This document shows, in pieces, positions 38,818-48,310 of a stretch of DNA of 64,000 nt. Both the position numbers and the translations under genes were made by a program. The stretch spans positions 1,736,001 through 1,800,000 of the forward strand of contig OZ251227.1 of assembly GCA_965240325.2 (NCBI GenBank), in the 5' to 3' direction. Origin of the DNA: Rebecca billardiae RCC1528 (taxonomy: Eukaryota > Haptophyta). The notes beneath the pieces were generated by a model, which had not been told where the DNA came from, searched no databases, and worked only from the letters and a program-made list of their open reading frames with translations. How positions within the stretch are numbered: position 1 is the stretch's first letter; each line of letters begins with the position of its first letter.

Positions 38818-39777
38818 TCACGCGTCGCTGGTGACGTCGCTGATCGCCTGCGCGCCCTCGGCGATGTCGAACTGGCAGATGGGACACACCTTGTTCTTCG
38901 ACAGCCACTCCTTGACGCACTCGCTGTGGAAGCTGTGGAAGCAAGGCAGCGTGCGCATCGCCTGCCCCTTCTCGAAGTCCTCGAGGCAGATCGTGCAGTT
39001 GCCGGTGACCTGCGCCTTGTCCGTGGACGTCCACGCGACCGTCAATCGATCGATCTGGCCGTCAGTCGCGCCGTTGCTCGGTGGGGGCGCCTGCCCATTC
39101 AGCTGCTCCAGCACCTCGCGCACGAGCATGAGCTCCGCCTGGTTCATGCGACGGAACTGCTGCAGCCGCTGCATGAGCTCCTCGTTGATGCGGTCACGTG
39201 CCGGCATCGCGTCGTCATCCCCGTCGCTGTCGCTCCCGCTCCCGCCAAGGCCGCGGCGAGACGCCGTGCGGAAGGCCCTGCCCTCGGCGCGGTTGCGCCG
39301 GCGTTCGCGCTCAGCGATCGAGTCGAGGTCGTTGCGGACCAGCCCGCCCGCCCGTGGCGCGCCGGCACGCTGCCCAATCCCGTTGATCGTGTTGCAGTAC
39401 GGGCACTGCACGGCTGTCGGCGCCGAGCCTGCCGTGCGCTGGTTGAGGTTCATCAGCCCGCGACACTGGTAGCACTGGATCTGCAGGTTCAGCGAGGCTT
39501 GGGCCTCGGGCGGCGAGCGCGATGCTGCCCCACCGATCGTTCCCCCACCCAGCAGCGCCGAGCCCGAGCCCGAGCCCGAGCCCTGCCCGAAAGAGCCCGA
39601 GCCCGACGCCGACGCCGCCGTCGCCACCGCCACCGGTGGGTCTTGCGCGGGCTCGGCGTTGTTGCGCCGCGAGGCGGTGGGGGTTTCTCTGCGCGAGAAG
39701 CTGCCAGACGGCGTTGGGGTGTTCGAGATAGCGCGGCCGTGCACCGCGCCCATGGTCGGTCGCCGTGTGGGCTGCAA
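38818..39777 (-). CDS. RING-H2 E3 ubiquitin ligase with an extra zinc ribbon
   Basis: The 319-residue protein ends in a canonical RING-H2 finger at about 258-298: CTICLEDF, LPCFHSFHSECV and KVCPICQF give the C3H2C3 set. Near residues 102-126 a second CxxC pair (CYQCRGL and VQCPYCNTI) forms an LSD1-like or RING-associated zinc ribbon. Between them lies a charged region with a helix (ELMQRLQQFRRMNQAELML). The N-terminal third is Ser/Gly-rich, with a repeated Gly-Ser run near 58-72. No membrane helix is present, so it is a soluble ligase. MGAVHG at 39753 is an alternative start. Substrates are unknown. Confidence 0.85.
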   Translation of the reverse strand: MQPTRRPTMGAVHGRAISNTPTPSGSFSRRETPTASRRNNAEPAQDPPVAVATAASASGSGSFGQGSGSGSGSALLGGGTIGGAASRSPPEAQASLNLQIQCYQCRGLMNLNQRTAGSAPTAVQCPYCNTINGIGQRAGAPRAGGLVRNDLDSIAERERRRNRAEGRAFRTASRRGLGGSGSDSDGDDDAMPARDRINEELMQRLQQFRRMNQAELMLVREVLEQLNGQAPPPSNGATDGQIDRLTVAWTSTDKAQVTGNCTICLEDFEKGQAMRTLPCFHSFHSECVKEWLSKNKVCPICQFDIAEGAQAISDVTSDA

Positions 39778-40587
39778 GTGGACGCACCCCTTGACCTCCC
39801 TCTTGACGAATACCCGCCTTTCCCAGAAGCCGTCATGATCATGATCAGCCCGTCACTCAAGTAGTACTTCACAAGTTACGGCTATCTCCCTTGTACGTAC
39901 GGTACTTCACTTTAGGTGACCAACCGCCGCCGCCGCGTGAACATGTCATATGATTCAGGGCCTGGCCAAGGGGTCGCAGATCTACAGATGCGCCAATCAC
40001 ACGGCACTGACCGTGTCCTGCTATAATCATGCCTTTACCATAGTAGTCGTGCGGTCCGGGTGGATGAGATCATGACTCGCCCCTGATGATGAGAGTCGGT
40101 ACAAGTTGGGTTTTTAAAGACTCCTTGGTACAAGAAGGTCTGCAGTGAGTGGTACTGAACCGCCTAGCTGCATGACACGAACCGATGTTGTATATGCACT
40201 CTGACGGAACTGCGTACCCACATCACATATCTACGGAGCGCATTGATGAGGCCACGTTCCGTATCATGTGCATACCACGTCGAAAACTCGAGACCCAGCC
40301 TCGCCTGCCACCGGCAAGGTTCCGGGGGAGATAGCGGGGATCCTCCCCCGCCGACGTCGAAGAGAATACCTTTGCCGCTCCGCCCTGAGGTGCCTGGGAG
40401 GAGCTGTCCAATCAGCAGCCGAGCTGAGACCACGCGGCTGGATTCACAATTTCACGCCCTTGATCTCACGACTCCGAAGCAGCGGGGTTGAGCGGGGCTT
40501 CCTCCGCAGCCAGCCACCGCCGCCTCGCAAGCGGTACTAGGACCGATTCACCACCCCAACTCTCCAAGCGCTCCGATCGCGCGAACC
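39778..40587. other. Divergent intergenic region
   Basis: It separates the minus-strand RING-H2 gene from the plus-strand helical protein gene and holds both promoters. No repeat or ORF was recognised. Confidence 0.45.
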
Positions 40588-41761
40588 ATGGCGCTCGTGC
40601 AGACCGTGCGCGACCTGACGTCGCAGCTGTACGACGCAAAGACCCGCCCCGAGCTCGTCGCGAAGTACCTTGCCGCCCTTGGCGCCGAGAAGGCATGCGC
40701 GAGCGCTGCGCGGAGAGTGCGAGCCACGGATGCGTCGTTTGCGATCACGCTGCGCGGGATGCGCAGCGTGGGCGCGCACCTGCGCGGGGGAAGGGGTGGT
40801 CGTGGGTGCGCTGTCTGTGTGAGATCGGCACGCACTCCGCACGACCGAGCGCCGTTGCGCCATCCGCGCGACACCCATCGCCCGCTCACGGCCGCGTGCA
40901 TTGTGTGCTTCCGCCCCGCCGGCCCCGTTCGCGCAGGTGCTGAACGCGAAGCAGATCGAGCTCGTCGCGTCGCTCTCGACGGTGTCTGGCTTGTGCGAGG
41001 AGGGAACCAAGCTGCAGGTCGTCGCGGCCCCCTACCTCAAGAAGGCGAAGTGCCCCGACGGGCGCAAGGAGCTCGTGCAGGAGGGCGTCGCGATCGCGCG
41101 CGAGCGCATCATCAAGCCCACCCGCGAGGTCGCCGCGCCATACGTGCAGAAGGGCGTGGACACCGCGACGGAGAAGCTGCTCAAGCCCACGCAGGAGCTC
41201 GCGGCGCCGTACGTGACCAAGCTCACGGCGAGCGCGCGCTACCAGCGCGCCCTGGCCGGCCTGCAGCACGCGCGCGCGCACCCGTACGAGGTTGCGCACG
41301 AGCTCAAGTCCAAGGCCATCGACCTCATCAAGTACGACGAGCTCGTCGCGTACCGCGCGTACGTGCAGAGCCCGGAGTTCCAGGCGGACACGCTAAAGCT
41401 GCTCCGCGAGGACCTCCCCACCGTGGCGCGCGACGCCGCCCGCCGCGGCATGGAGCTGCTGCAGGCAAAGGCAGTGGTGCTCTCTGAGGAGCTGGCCTCG
41501 AAGCGCACGGCGCTCGTTGGCGCATGGCACCGCGGCTACGAGCTCGGCCGCTCGCTCGAGCTCGACGAGCTGCGCGGTCGTGCACGGGCGCTCGTCGCGG
41601 AGCTGCAGGAGAAGCTCCTGACGGGCGTGGAGGCCGTCAAGGGTGCGGACTACAACATTCACGACGTCATCGCGCGCCTCACAAAGACGTTTGGGCTCGA
41701 CAAATACTTCGAGGTCGAGAAGTATGCGGACGCGCCCGAGACGGCTCCGCCGACGATGTAA
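40588..41761 (+). CDS. Amphipathic helical protein (one intron), function unknown
   Basis: Exons 40588-40716 and 40937-41761 give 317 residues. The 220-bp intron runs from GTGCGA to GCGCAG in phase 0. A GC donor at 40693 would give 309 residues and is less likely. The protein is almost all alpha-helical and alanine-rich. Near-repeats share AAPYVQKGV and AAPYVTKL, with KPTREV and KPTQEL before them, spaced about 30 residues apart. It has no signal peptide, no membrane helix and no catalytic motif. The repeated amphipathic pattern would suit a coat protein on lipid droplets or other membranes, but this is a guess from shape. Start: the first Met, followed by a helix (ALVQTVRDLTSQLYDA). Confidence 0.7.
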
Positions 41762-42625
41762 GTAAGGCCTGCCGCCCTCGAGGCGGAGAACGGACAGAGG
41801 CTCAGTCCGAGGCGACCAAAGTCATGGCGGCTTGGACGAGGCGGACGATTCACGGACCGCCGCTGGGGTCTGGAGTCGGGTGCGCCTGTCGGTGCGCCAT
41901 GCGACCTGTTGCGGCGTCACGGGCGCGGTCAGTGACTCACTCCGTCGCAGATGGCTCACTAATGACTGGCAGGCTCGTCATAATCACATTCCAAGACTGA
42001 CGCGTGCGTCCTCAATTTTATAAAACGGATACCGAGATTCCGTAAGGCCACGTGCCAGTCCCGTGAGTCCGCGTCGATCGTCGTCGGCTCGGAATATTAT
42101 TGAATGTATTGAGTATATATATTGATTTAATCATTGATGAACTATAACTCGATCTGAACTCAGACAGCGAGACTCATCACGGAGACGGAGAACATTGGAG
42201 ATCAGAGCCAGAGTCAGAGAGAGAAGTCAGAGAGACTGAGCTATCAGATGAGATGACTAAGAGAGAGTCTTAACTACTAACTAGACGTAGTCCGACGGTT
42301 GAGTCGTTGAACGAAGTTGACGATGTGCCCGGCCGAGCTCGAGCCTGCTTCCTGCTCGTCGTCGCCGCGGGCGGCGGGGCGGCGAGTGACGACTGAGTCG
42401 TCGACTGACGGCGACGACGCGTCGATCGAGGCCATCGCCCATCGAGGGCTCACTCGGGCCGCGGCGAGGCAGTGCAGACTGAGTGAGACTGTCACACTGG
42501 CGGACACGCGGGACAGCGCCGGTCCCGCCGGGATGTCAGCACTCAGCAGTGGCAGTTTCGTCAGCCCGGCTCGGCTCGATCGACGGATTCACGGATCGTA
42601 GCTTATTATATTCGTAGTCGTTAGC

Positions 42626-42707
<82 letters not shown>

Positions 42708-42827
42708 GAGAGAGTAGTTATTTATACAGTTACTAAGACTCTGGCGGACGACTCTGTCATAGCAGTCACTAAAGGTCAAGCTGCTACTGAGTAGCTGACC
42801 AGATTGTCTAGATATTTTAGCTTAGAG
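41762..42827. other. Convergent AT- and purine-rich spacer
   Basis: It holds the 3' ends of the helical-protein gene and the UCH gene. Purine-rich text such as CAGAGAGAGAAGTCAGAG lies at about 42210-42230, and a long GA microsatellite at 42627-42714. No gene was recognised. Confidence 0.5.
42627..42714 (+). repeat. (AG)n microsatellite
   Basis: About 44 AG dinucleotides with one GACAG interruption near 42700. Such homopurine tracts can form triplex DNA and are length-variable. Confidence 0.95.
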
Positions 42828-43833
42828 TTAGTCGCGCGCTGCCGCGATGGAGCCATCCTCGTCAGCCACGAGAGCCATCACGTTGAAGTGGCCGCCGGGC
42901 ATCTTGCTGACGAAGTGCTCGCGGATGGCACGTGCCGCGTCGTGCAGCAGGCCGCGCTGGATTGGCCCGTGGTTCACGGGCATCTGCTTGGTGCCGTCCA
43001 ACTCGTACAGCTCACCGTCGCGCTCGACGAAGCATACGTAGTGGTAGTCGGCGTCCACGCCGCGGTCTGGCGTGCTTGTCTGGCCGATCCGTGCGGATGT
43101 CTCGCTGGCGCGCATAAGGTCCTCGGACTGGGAGAGCTTCTCGCCGAGAGCGGAGGCTGAGGAGCGCACGTCCTCACCGCACGTCTCCTCGCCATCGGCC
43201 GAGTCTGGTCCGCTCTCCGCCTCGCTGCTGCCTGCCATCGAGCTGAGGGGCCCGTCGGACATGGCAAGCCGCTCCCGGTTGTTCAGGAGCGCATGCACGG
43301 CTGCGACGGTGCCGCACGCGTTGCCAATGTACTGGCGCATGAAGAACACACGGGGCGATACGCGCGGAGGACGGCGCGCCAGCTGCGCTCGGCGCTGCAT
43401 CTCGGACCTGGCGAGCACCTCGTTGACCGGGAAGAGCAGCACGACGGCGATACAGGGCTGTGGGACCATCGCGAGCAGCTCGTCGTCGAGCCCGTACACG
43501 TCGGTGAAGGCCCAGCCGTCGCCGATCCCAACGCGGCGCGCAAAGTCGTTGAAGACCTGCAGAGCACGCCGCCGCGCGGGGCGACTTCTCAGGGACGGCA
43601 TGCGCGCGTGCACGCACGAGTCGAGTACCCCCCGCGCGGCGCAGGGCGCACACCTCCGGGCTGCTCTCGAGAGGGAGCCAGTACTGCTGCTGGAAGGCCA
43701 TGCTGCCCGATCCACCGCGTACGCGCGTGGCGAATGCGCGCGAGGCGCTCCGTCTCCAGGGCGGGGACACCTCCAGCGTAGCCGGCTGCGCAGCCACGCC
43801 GAGCAGCAGCGCGAGCGTTCGTGCTGCCGACAT
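42828..43833 (-). CDS. UCHL3: Ubiquitin C-terminal hydrolase (UCH, peptidase family C12) with N-terminal leader
   Basis: Exons 43654-43833 and 42828-43556 encode 302 residues. The 97-bp intron (GTGTGC to CTGCAG, phase 0) splits PE from VFNDF. The UCH fold is plain: YWLPLESSPE, FTDVYGLDDELLAMVPQP, the active-site block RQYIGNACGTVAAVHALL (oxyanion Gln and nucleophile Cys), the His in DYHYVCFVERDG and the Asp in YELDGTKQM, ending with NHGP. It cleaves small adducts or peptides from ubiquitin or NEDD8. About 44 residues precede the domain and begin with a hydrophobic segment (LALLLGVAAQ). An internal Met (MAFQQQYW, 43701) would give the bare domain. An acidic, Ser-rich insert of about 50 residues follows the Cys helix. 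It is divergent from XPF. Confidence 0.88.
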
Positions 43834-43952
43834 GGCGCCTTCCTGACGTGGCAAAAAGACGTGGCCATCCACACCGGACTTTCAAAACTGACCGGTGCAG
43901 CGGGCGTGGGCCGCGGCGAAGGCGGGCGTGAGTGACGCCCCCCCGCGCAGCG
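43834..43952. promoter_or_regulatory. 119-bp divergent promoter region (UCH / XPF)
   Basis: The two start codons face away from each other across 119 bp, so transcription start sites must overlap or sit very close together. No core element is recognisable. Co-regulation of a deubiquitinase and a repair nuclease is an inference from spacing. Confidence 0.45.
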
Positions 43953-46900
43953 ATGGCCGTCGCGGCCTTCCACCTCCGCATCGTCGAGCAGCTGTACGAG
44001 CAGAAGGACAGGGACAGCCTCGTCGTGCTCGCAAAGGGGCTGGGCGTGCAGACAGTGATCTGTGCGTGCGTGCGGCGCCATTGCTCTCCGGAGCACCTGG
44101 TCCTCCTGCTCAACAGCCCGCCGCGTGACGAGCAGTATGTCGTCGAGCAGATGCTGGCCGACGGTGTGCGGCTGCTGCCCACTGTCGTGACGAACGACTT
44201 CACACCCGCCGAGCGTACCGTGCTCTACGAGCGTGGTGGTGTGCTCTGCATCACGCCCCGCCTGCTCGTCGTGGACATGCTCGACGGCCGCGTGCCCATC
44301 GAGCGCGTGAGCGGCGTCCTGCTCGACCGAGCGCACGAGGTGAGCGACACCTCCAACCTCGCCTTCATCGCACGGCTGTACCGGCAGAAGAACCGCACGG
44401 GCTTCCTCAAGGCGTTCACGGAGGACGTGCTCATGCTCGTGCGCGGCATCGGCCGCTGCGAGAAGGTGCTCAAGCTGCTCCACCTCCGCCGGCTCTCGCT
44501 GTGGCCGCGCTTCCAGGGCGAGGTGAAGGCCGAGCTCGACGACGAGACGCACGCGCTCGCGGTGATGGAGTACAAGCTGCCGCTCTCGCGGCGGGCGCAG
44601 ACGGTGCAGAACGCGCTCGTCGAGTGCATCGACGGCTGCCTCACCGAGCTGCGCCGCATGCACAAGTCCCTCGACCTGCCGAGCGTGCTCGGCTGCCGCG
44701 AGGGCGGCGCGGACGCGAGCGGCGAGCTGATCGAGCACGCGCTCTTCAAGTCGTTCGACACGATCGTGCGCATGCAGCTCGACGCGGTGTGGCACCAGAG
44801 CGGGCGGAAGACGAAGCAGCTCGTCTCCGACCTCTCCTCGCTGCGCAAGCTGCTGCGCCTCCTCTGCTCGTACGACTGCGTGATGCACTACGAGCTGATG
44901 CTCGCGCTCACCGCGTCCGACCTGCCGCGCACGTCCGCGCAGTTCAAGCCGCTCTTCCTGCTGATGGACGCGTCGGCGCTCGCGCTCTCCGCGGCGCGCG
45001 AGCGCGTGTACCAGTACCACGAGGACGAGCTGGCCGCGCCACCGCCGCCGCCGCCTGCCGGTGCCGCCGCCAAGCCGGCCACGGCAGGCGCGGGCGGGGC
45101 GCGCGGGCGCGGCGGGCCGCGCGGCGGCGCGCGCGGCGGCGGCGCGCGCGGCGGTGGCCGCAAGGCGCGCGGCGGCGCAGCGGCCTCGGCGCAGCCCATC
45201 GACGTGGACGCCGAGGCGCAGGCCCCATCGGCCGCCGCGCCTCGTAGCGGCGCCTCAGTCACGCCCGTCCTCGAGCCGAACCCCAAGTGGGGCGTGCTGC
45301 GCGACATCCTGCGCGAAATCGACGAGCAGCTCGACGCAGAGGCGCGCGCGGCACGCGGCGCCGCTCGCGCCGCGGCGGGCGCGGAGCCCGACTCGGATGC
45401 GCGCGCGCGCGCGTGCGTGCTCGTGATCGCGCGGGAGCCGACGACGGTCTCGCAGCTCGCCCTCGTGCTTCGGGACGGCGAGCGCAGCCACCTGCGCCGG
45501 CGCTTCGTCGTGCACGCCACCTCGCGCTACGAGCGCGCCGGCGCGCGCGGCGCCGGCCTGCAGTCTCGACGCGCGCGCGAGACCGAGGCGCTGCTGCGCG
45601 CCTCGCACGGCTGGCGCGCCGAGCTGGCGGCCGAGGACGAGGCGACGTGGCGCGAGGCTCGGGAGGAGATCACGCGCGCGGCGCAGGTGAGTGCGAGCGT
45701 CGCCGCGGCGGCCGACGCCGATGGGCCCGAGATGCCCCAGCAGCCGCGGCGCACGTCCGAGCCCAGTGGCGGCGGGAGCGGCGGCGGCACCTCGCAGCCC
45801 TCGCGCAAGCGCCGCAAGGGCGCGCCCGCGGCCGTCGTCGCGACAGCGAGCGGCGGGCCGGCCGTCGCGGGCGGCGCGGGCGGGGTCGGCCTCGCCGCCG
45901 CGTCGGGCGCGGGCGCGGGCGCGGGCGCGGACAAGGGCGCGGGCACACGCGCCGTGCAGCTCGGCGCGCTGATCGGCGACCGCGCGGGCGCAGGCGCCGG
46001 CGCAGGCGCTGGCGCAGGCGACGCGGCCGCGCCGCGCGCGCACGCGGTGCTGTGCACGCTGGCGGATGCGAGGCTGCTGCTGTGCGAGTGCTCCCCGCTG
46101 CACGTCGTGCTGTACGAGCCCGAGCTGGCGACGGTGCGCGAGCTGGAGGTGTACGCCGCGTGGCGCGCGCTGCGGTGGGAGGAGGAGCGGCCCCGCCCCG
46201 CGCCGGACTCGGAGGGCGAGGCGTGCGCGGCCGAGCGCGCGCCCCCGCGCATGCACGTGCACATGTGCCTGTTCGAGCGCTCAGTCGAGGAGCAGCGCTT
46301 CCGCACCGCGCTGCACTCCGAGCGCGAGGCGTTCCACAAGCTGATCGAGGAGCGCGCGCGGATGGCGCAGTGGGCGGTGGACGACCTCTTCGAGGACGAG
46401 GCGAGCACGGCCGCCGCCGCCGCGATCTACGCCGGCGGCGCCGCGGGCTCGCGCGCGCGCGGCGCGGCGGAGGGCGTGCGGCCGCGCGTGGTCGTGGACG
46501 TGCGCGAGTTCCGCTCCGCGCTGCCGATCCAGCTGCACCGCGCGCGCATCGAGCTCGAGGTTGTGACGCTGGAGGTGGGCGACTACGTACTCACGCCCGA
46601 CGTGTGCGTCGAGCGCAAGTCCCTGAGCGACCTCACCGAGTCCTTCAAGTCCGGCCGGCTGCACCACCAGGTGGAGACGCTGTGCCGACACTACCGGGTG
46701 CCCGCGCTGCTCATCGAGCTGGACGACTCGCGCCCGTTCCTGCTGCAGCACCCGTCCGAGCTGCAGGGCGACATCTCGCCGTCCGCGCTCAGCTCGAAGC
46801 TGGCGCTGCTGCTGCTGCACTTCCCGCAGCTCCGGCTGATCTGGTCGCACGGCACGCGCTCCACCGTCGCGCACTTCGTCGCGCTCAAGGAGCAGCGCGA

Positions 46901-47168
46901 CCAGCCGAGCAAGGAGCAGGCGTGCCGCGCGGGCCAGGCGACCGAGGCGGCCGACGGCTCGGCCGACGGCAGCGGCTCGCTCGTCGCGCGCGACATGCTG
47001 TTGTGCATGCCGGGCGTGAACCAGCACAACGTGCACAAGCTCATGCGCGCGGCGAAGAGCCTCCGTGGCCTCGCGCTAATGAGCGAGCATGAGCTCAGGG
47101 CGGCCATCGGCGGGCCATGCGCGAAGCAGCTGTGCGCGTTCCTCGACGCGTCGCCGACAGACGAGTGA
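43953..47168 (+). CDS. XPF: DNA repair endonuclease XPF (ERCC4/RAD1)
   Basis: The 1071-residue protein is the catalytic subunit of the ERCC1-XPF structure-specific nuclease, which cuts 5' of lesions in nucleotide excision and crosslink repair in the nucleus. The N-terminal degenerate helicase region shows LCITPRLLVVDMLDGRVP and ARLYRQKNRTGFLKAFTED. The nuclease domain has VVVDVREF (Asp849), LEVGDYVL (Asp877) and VERKSLSDL (Glu887-Arg-Lys889, Asp893), the ERKxxxD active site. A C-terminal tandem helix-hairpin-helix follows (MLLCMPGVNQHNVHKLM) for ERCC1 pairing. Two low-complexity linkers, Gly/Ala/Arg near 375-410 and Gly/Ala near 635-690, lengthen it beyond the human protein of about 916 residues. 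The Met at 43953 starts the conserved FHLRIVEQLYE segment. Confidence 0.95.
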   Translation: MAVAAFHLRIVEQLYEQKDRDSLVVLAKGLGVQTVICACVRRHCSPEHLVLLLNSPPRDEQYVVEQMLADGVRLLPTVVTNDFTPAERTVLYERGGVLCITPRLLVVDMLDGRVPIERVSGVLLDRAHEVSDTSNLAFIARLYRQKNRTGFLKAFTEDVLMLVRGIGRCEKVLKLLHLRRLSLWPRFQGEVKAELDDETHALAVMEYKLPLSRRAQTVQNALVECIDGCLTELRRMHKSLDLPSVLGCREGGADASGELIEHALFKSFDTIVRMQLDAVWHQSGRKTKQLVSDLSSLRKLLRLLCSYDCVMHYELMLALTASDLPRTSAQFKPLFLLMDASALALSAARERVYQYHEDELAAPPPPPPAGAAAKPATAGAGGARGRGGPRGGARGGGARGGGRKARGGAAASAQPIDVDAEAQAPSAAAPRSGASVTPVLEPNPKWGVLRDILREIDEQLDAEARAARGAARAAAGAEPDSDARARACVLVIAREPTTVSQLALVLRDGERSHLRRRFVVHATSRYERAGARGAGLQSRRARETEALLRASHGWRAELAAEDEATWREAREEITRAAQVSASVAAAADADGPEMPQQPRRTSEPSGGGSGGGTSQPSRKRRKGAPAAVVATASGGPAVAGGAGGVGLAAASGAGAGAGADKGAGTRAVQLGALIGDRAGAGAGAGAGAGDAAAPRAHAVLCTLADARLLLCECSPLHVVLYEPELATVRELEVYAAWRALRWEEERPRPAPDSEGEACAAERAPPRMHVHMCLFERSVEEQRFRTALHSEREAFHKLIEERARMAQWAVDDLFEDEASTAAAAAIYAGGAAGSRARGAAEGVRPRVVVDVREFRSALPIQLHRARIELEVVTLEVGDYVLTPDVCVERKSLSDLTESFKSGRLHHQVETLCRHYRVPALLIELDDSRPFLLQHPSELQGDISPSALSSKLALLLLHFPQLRLIWSHGTRSTVAHFVALKEQRDQPSKEQACRAGQATEAADGSADGSGSLVARDMLLCMPGVNQHNVHKLMRAAKSLRGLALMSEHELRAAIGGPCAKQLCAFLDASPTDE

Positions 47169-47297
47169 GATCGCTATCAGCAGTATCACGTACACCGCCA
47201 TCGCCTACGCCAGTTTCATCATCATCAGACACCAAGATTGAAATGGTGGTATACAGTACGCATCGTCACACAGAAGCTGACTGTAATCTCGCCCTGC
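47169..47297. other. Short 3' spacer after XPF
   Basis: It probably includes the XPF 3' UTR. No structure was recognised before the dispersed motif at 47298. Confidence 0.35.
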
Positions 47298-47334
47298 CTG
47301 AGCTGTGTGCGTCTCTTATTCTTAGTAAACTGTA
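47298..47334 (-). repeat. Dispersed 37-bp motif, minus-strand copy 1
   Basis: The exact reverse complement of 22183-22219, ending with TAGTAAACTGTA. A second copy follows 166 bp downstream in the same orientation. Confidence 0.75.
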
Positions 47335-47463
47335 CAGTAGCTCAGGCATCCTGCAGTCAACCTCGCCGTCGGGGCTGATTGCACATGACGCCTTCTGTCA
47401 CTACAAGTACCGCCTGGCAAGCTGAAAGCTTCGGTCACTCGAAGGCTACACTGTCTCGCCTGC

Positions 47464-47500
47464 CTGAGCTGTGTGCGTCTCTTATTCTTAGTAAACTGTA
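47464..47500 (-). repeat. Dispersed 37-bp motif, minus-strand copy 2
   Basis: Identical to 47298-47334. Its last base (47500) immediately precedes the inverted repeat that starts at 47501. Confidence 0.75.
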
Positions 47501-48111
47501 GTATGGAGCGTTCGTTGGAACTTGACGCCGGTTTGGCGCCCGCGCGGCGAGGGCGACGACGGGCGTACACGGGGCCCGCGGCGGCGGGAAGCGCGCGGGC
47601 GCGGCCGAGAACGGCACGGTCCGGACGCCTCTCGCCAGCCGCGGACGCGCACCGCGCCTCCTCCTCGCACGCTGCTAACTTGATCCGGGTTAAACGGTGG
47701 TTTTGCTGCCGACCAGCTCAAGTTCCACGGCTGGTCAAGGTTCGGCTTGCGACCTCGCCGCTGGTGCTAGCAAGAAGGTACACGAGCTGGTCGAACTCCC
47801 ACGCACCCGCTCTGCGCTCGTCGACGCCCTCTGAAGGTGACTTGGGGTGCATGCGGGGCAGTGGAATGCAGTGGTTCGGCGTTGCCTCTCAGTCGTCCAG
47901 CGCGCAGGCCATGTGGCGCGGGTGTGGTGCGCGCATGGCCCGGTAATTCGGTCGCGGCATGTCTGTCTGGGCTGCCCAAGGCCTGCCGCACCGCGAAGCG
48001 AGCGCTCAGGAGCGTGTGCCGACCGTGCCAGCCCCGCCGAGATGGGGCACTTCGCTGGGAAATGCGGTGTCAAGTTCCAAGCCCCGCCAAGTTCCAACGA
48101 GCGCTCCATAC
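47501..48111. mobile_element. Candidate 611-bp TIR element
   Basis: GTATGGAGCG followed by TTCGTTGGAACTT (47501-47527) pairs with 48085-48111 in reverse, 25 of 27 positions. The interior has no transposase. No clear target duplication is visible, so element status is tentative. Confidence 0.45.
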
Positions 48112-48310
48112 GTGTCAAAGCGGAGGAAGGGCGCTGATTTGAGATTCCAGGATGCAACGGCCCGGACTGAGAAGATGACGAAACCAAGCGGTCGTCGTCG
48201 TCGCCCGGACCAAGTCGGGCAAACTCGCAAAGGCGCGTGTTGAACACGCATCAGTCCTCGATCAGGAAGTCGGCCGGGCGCGGAGGGACTTGCGCCCGCC
48301 GCCGCTTGCC

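Noticed and set aside
40693-40936. GC-AG intron in the helical-protein gene
   Set aside because: A canonical GT donor at 40717 gives the same phase and resembles other donors here (GTGCG). The GC donor remains an alternative.
42828-45020. Minus-strand 730-codon frame continuing UCH upstream through XPF
   Set aside because: The upstream half is antisense to XPF. The UCH coding sequence is explained by two exons with a 97-bp intron starting at 43833.
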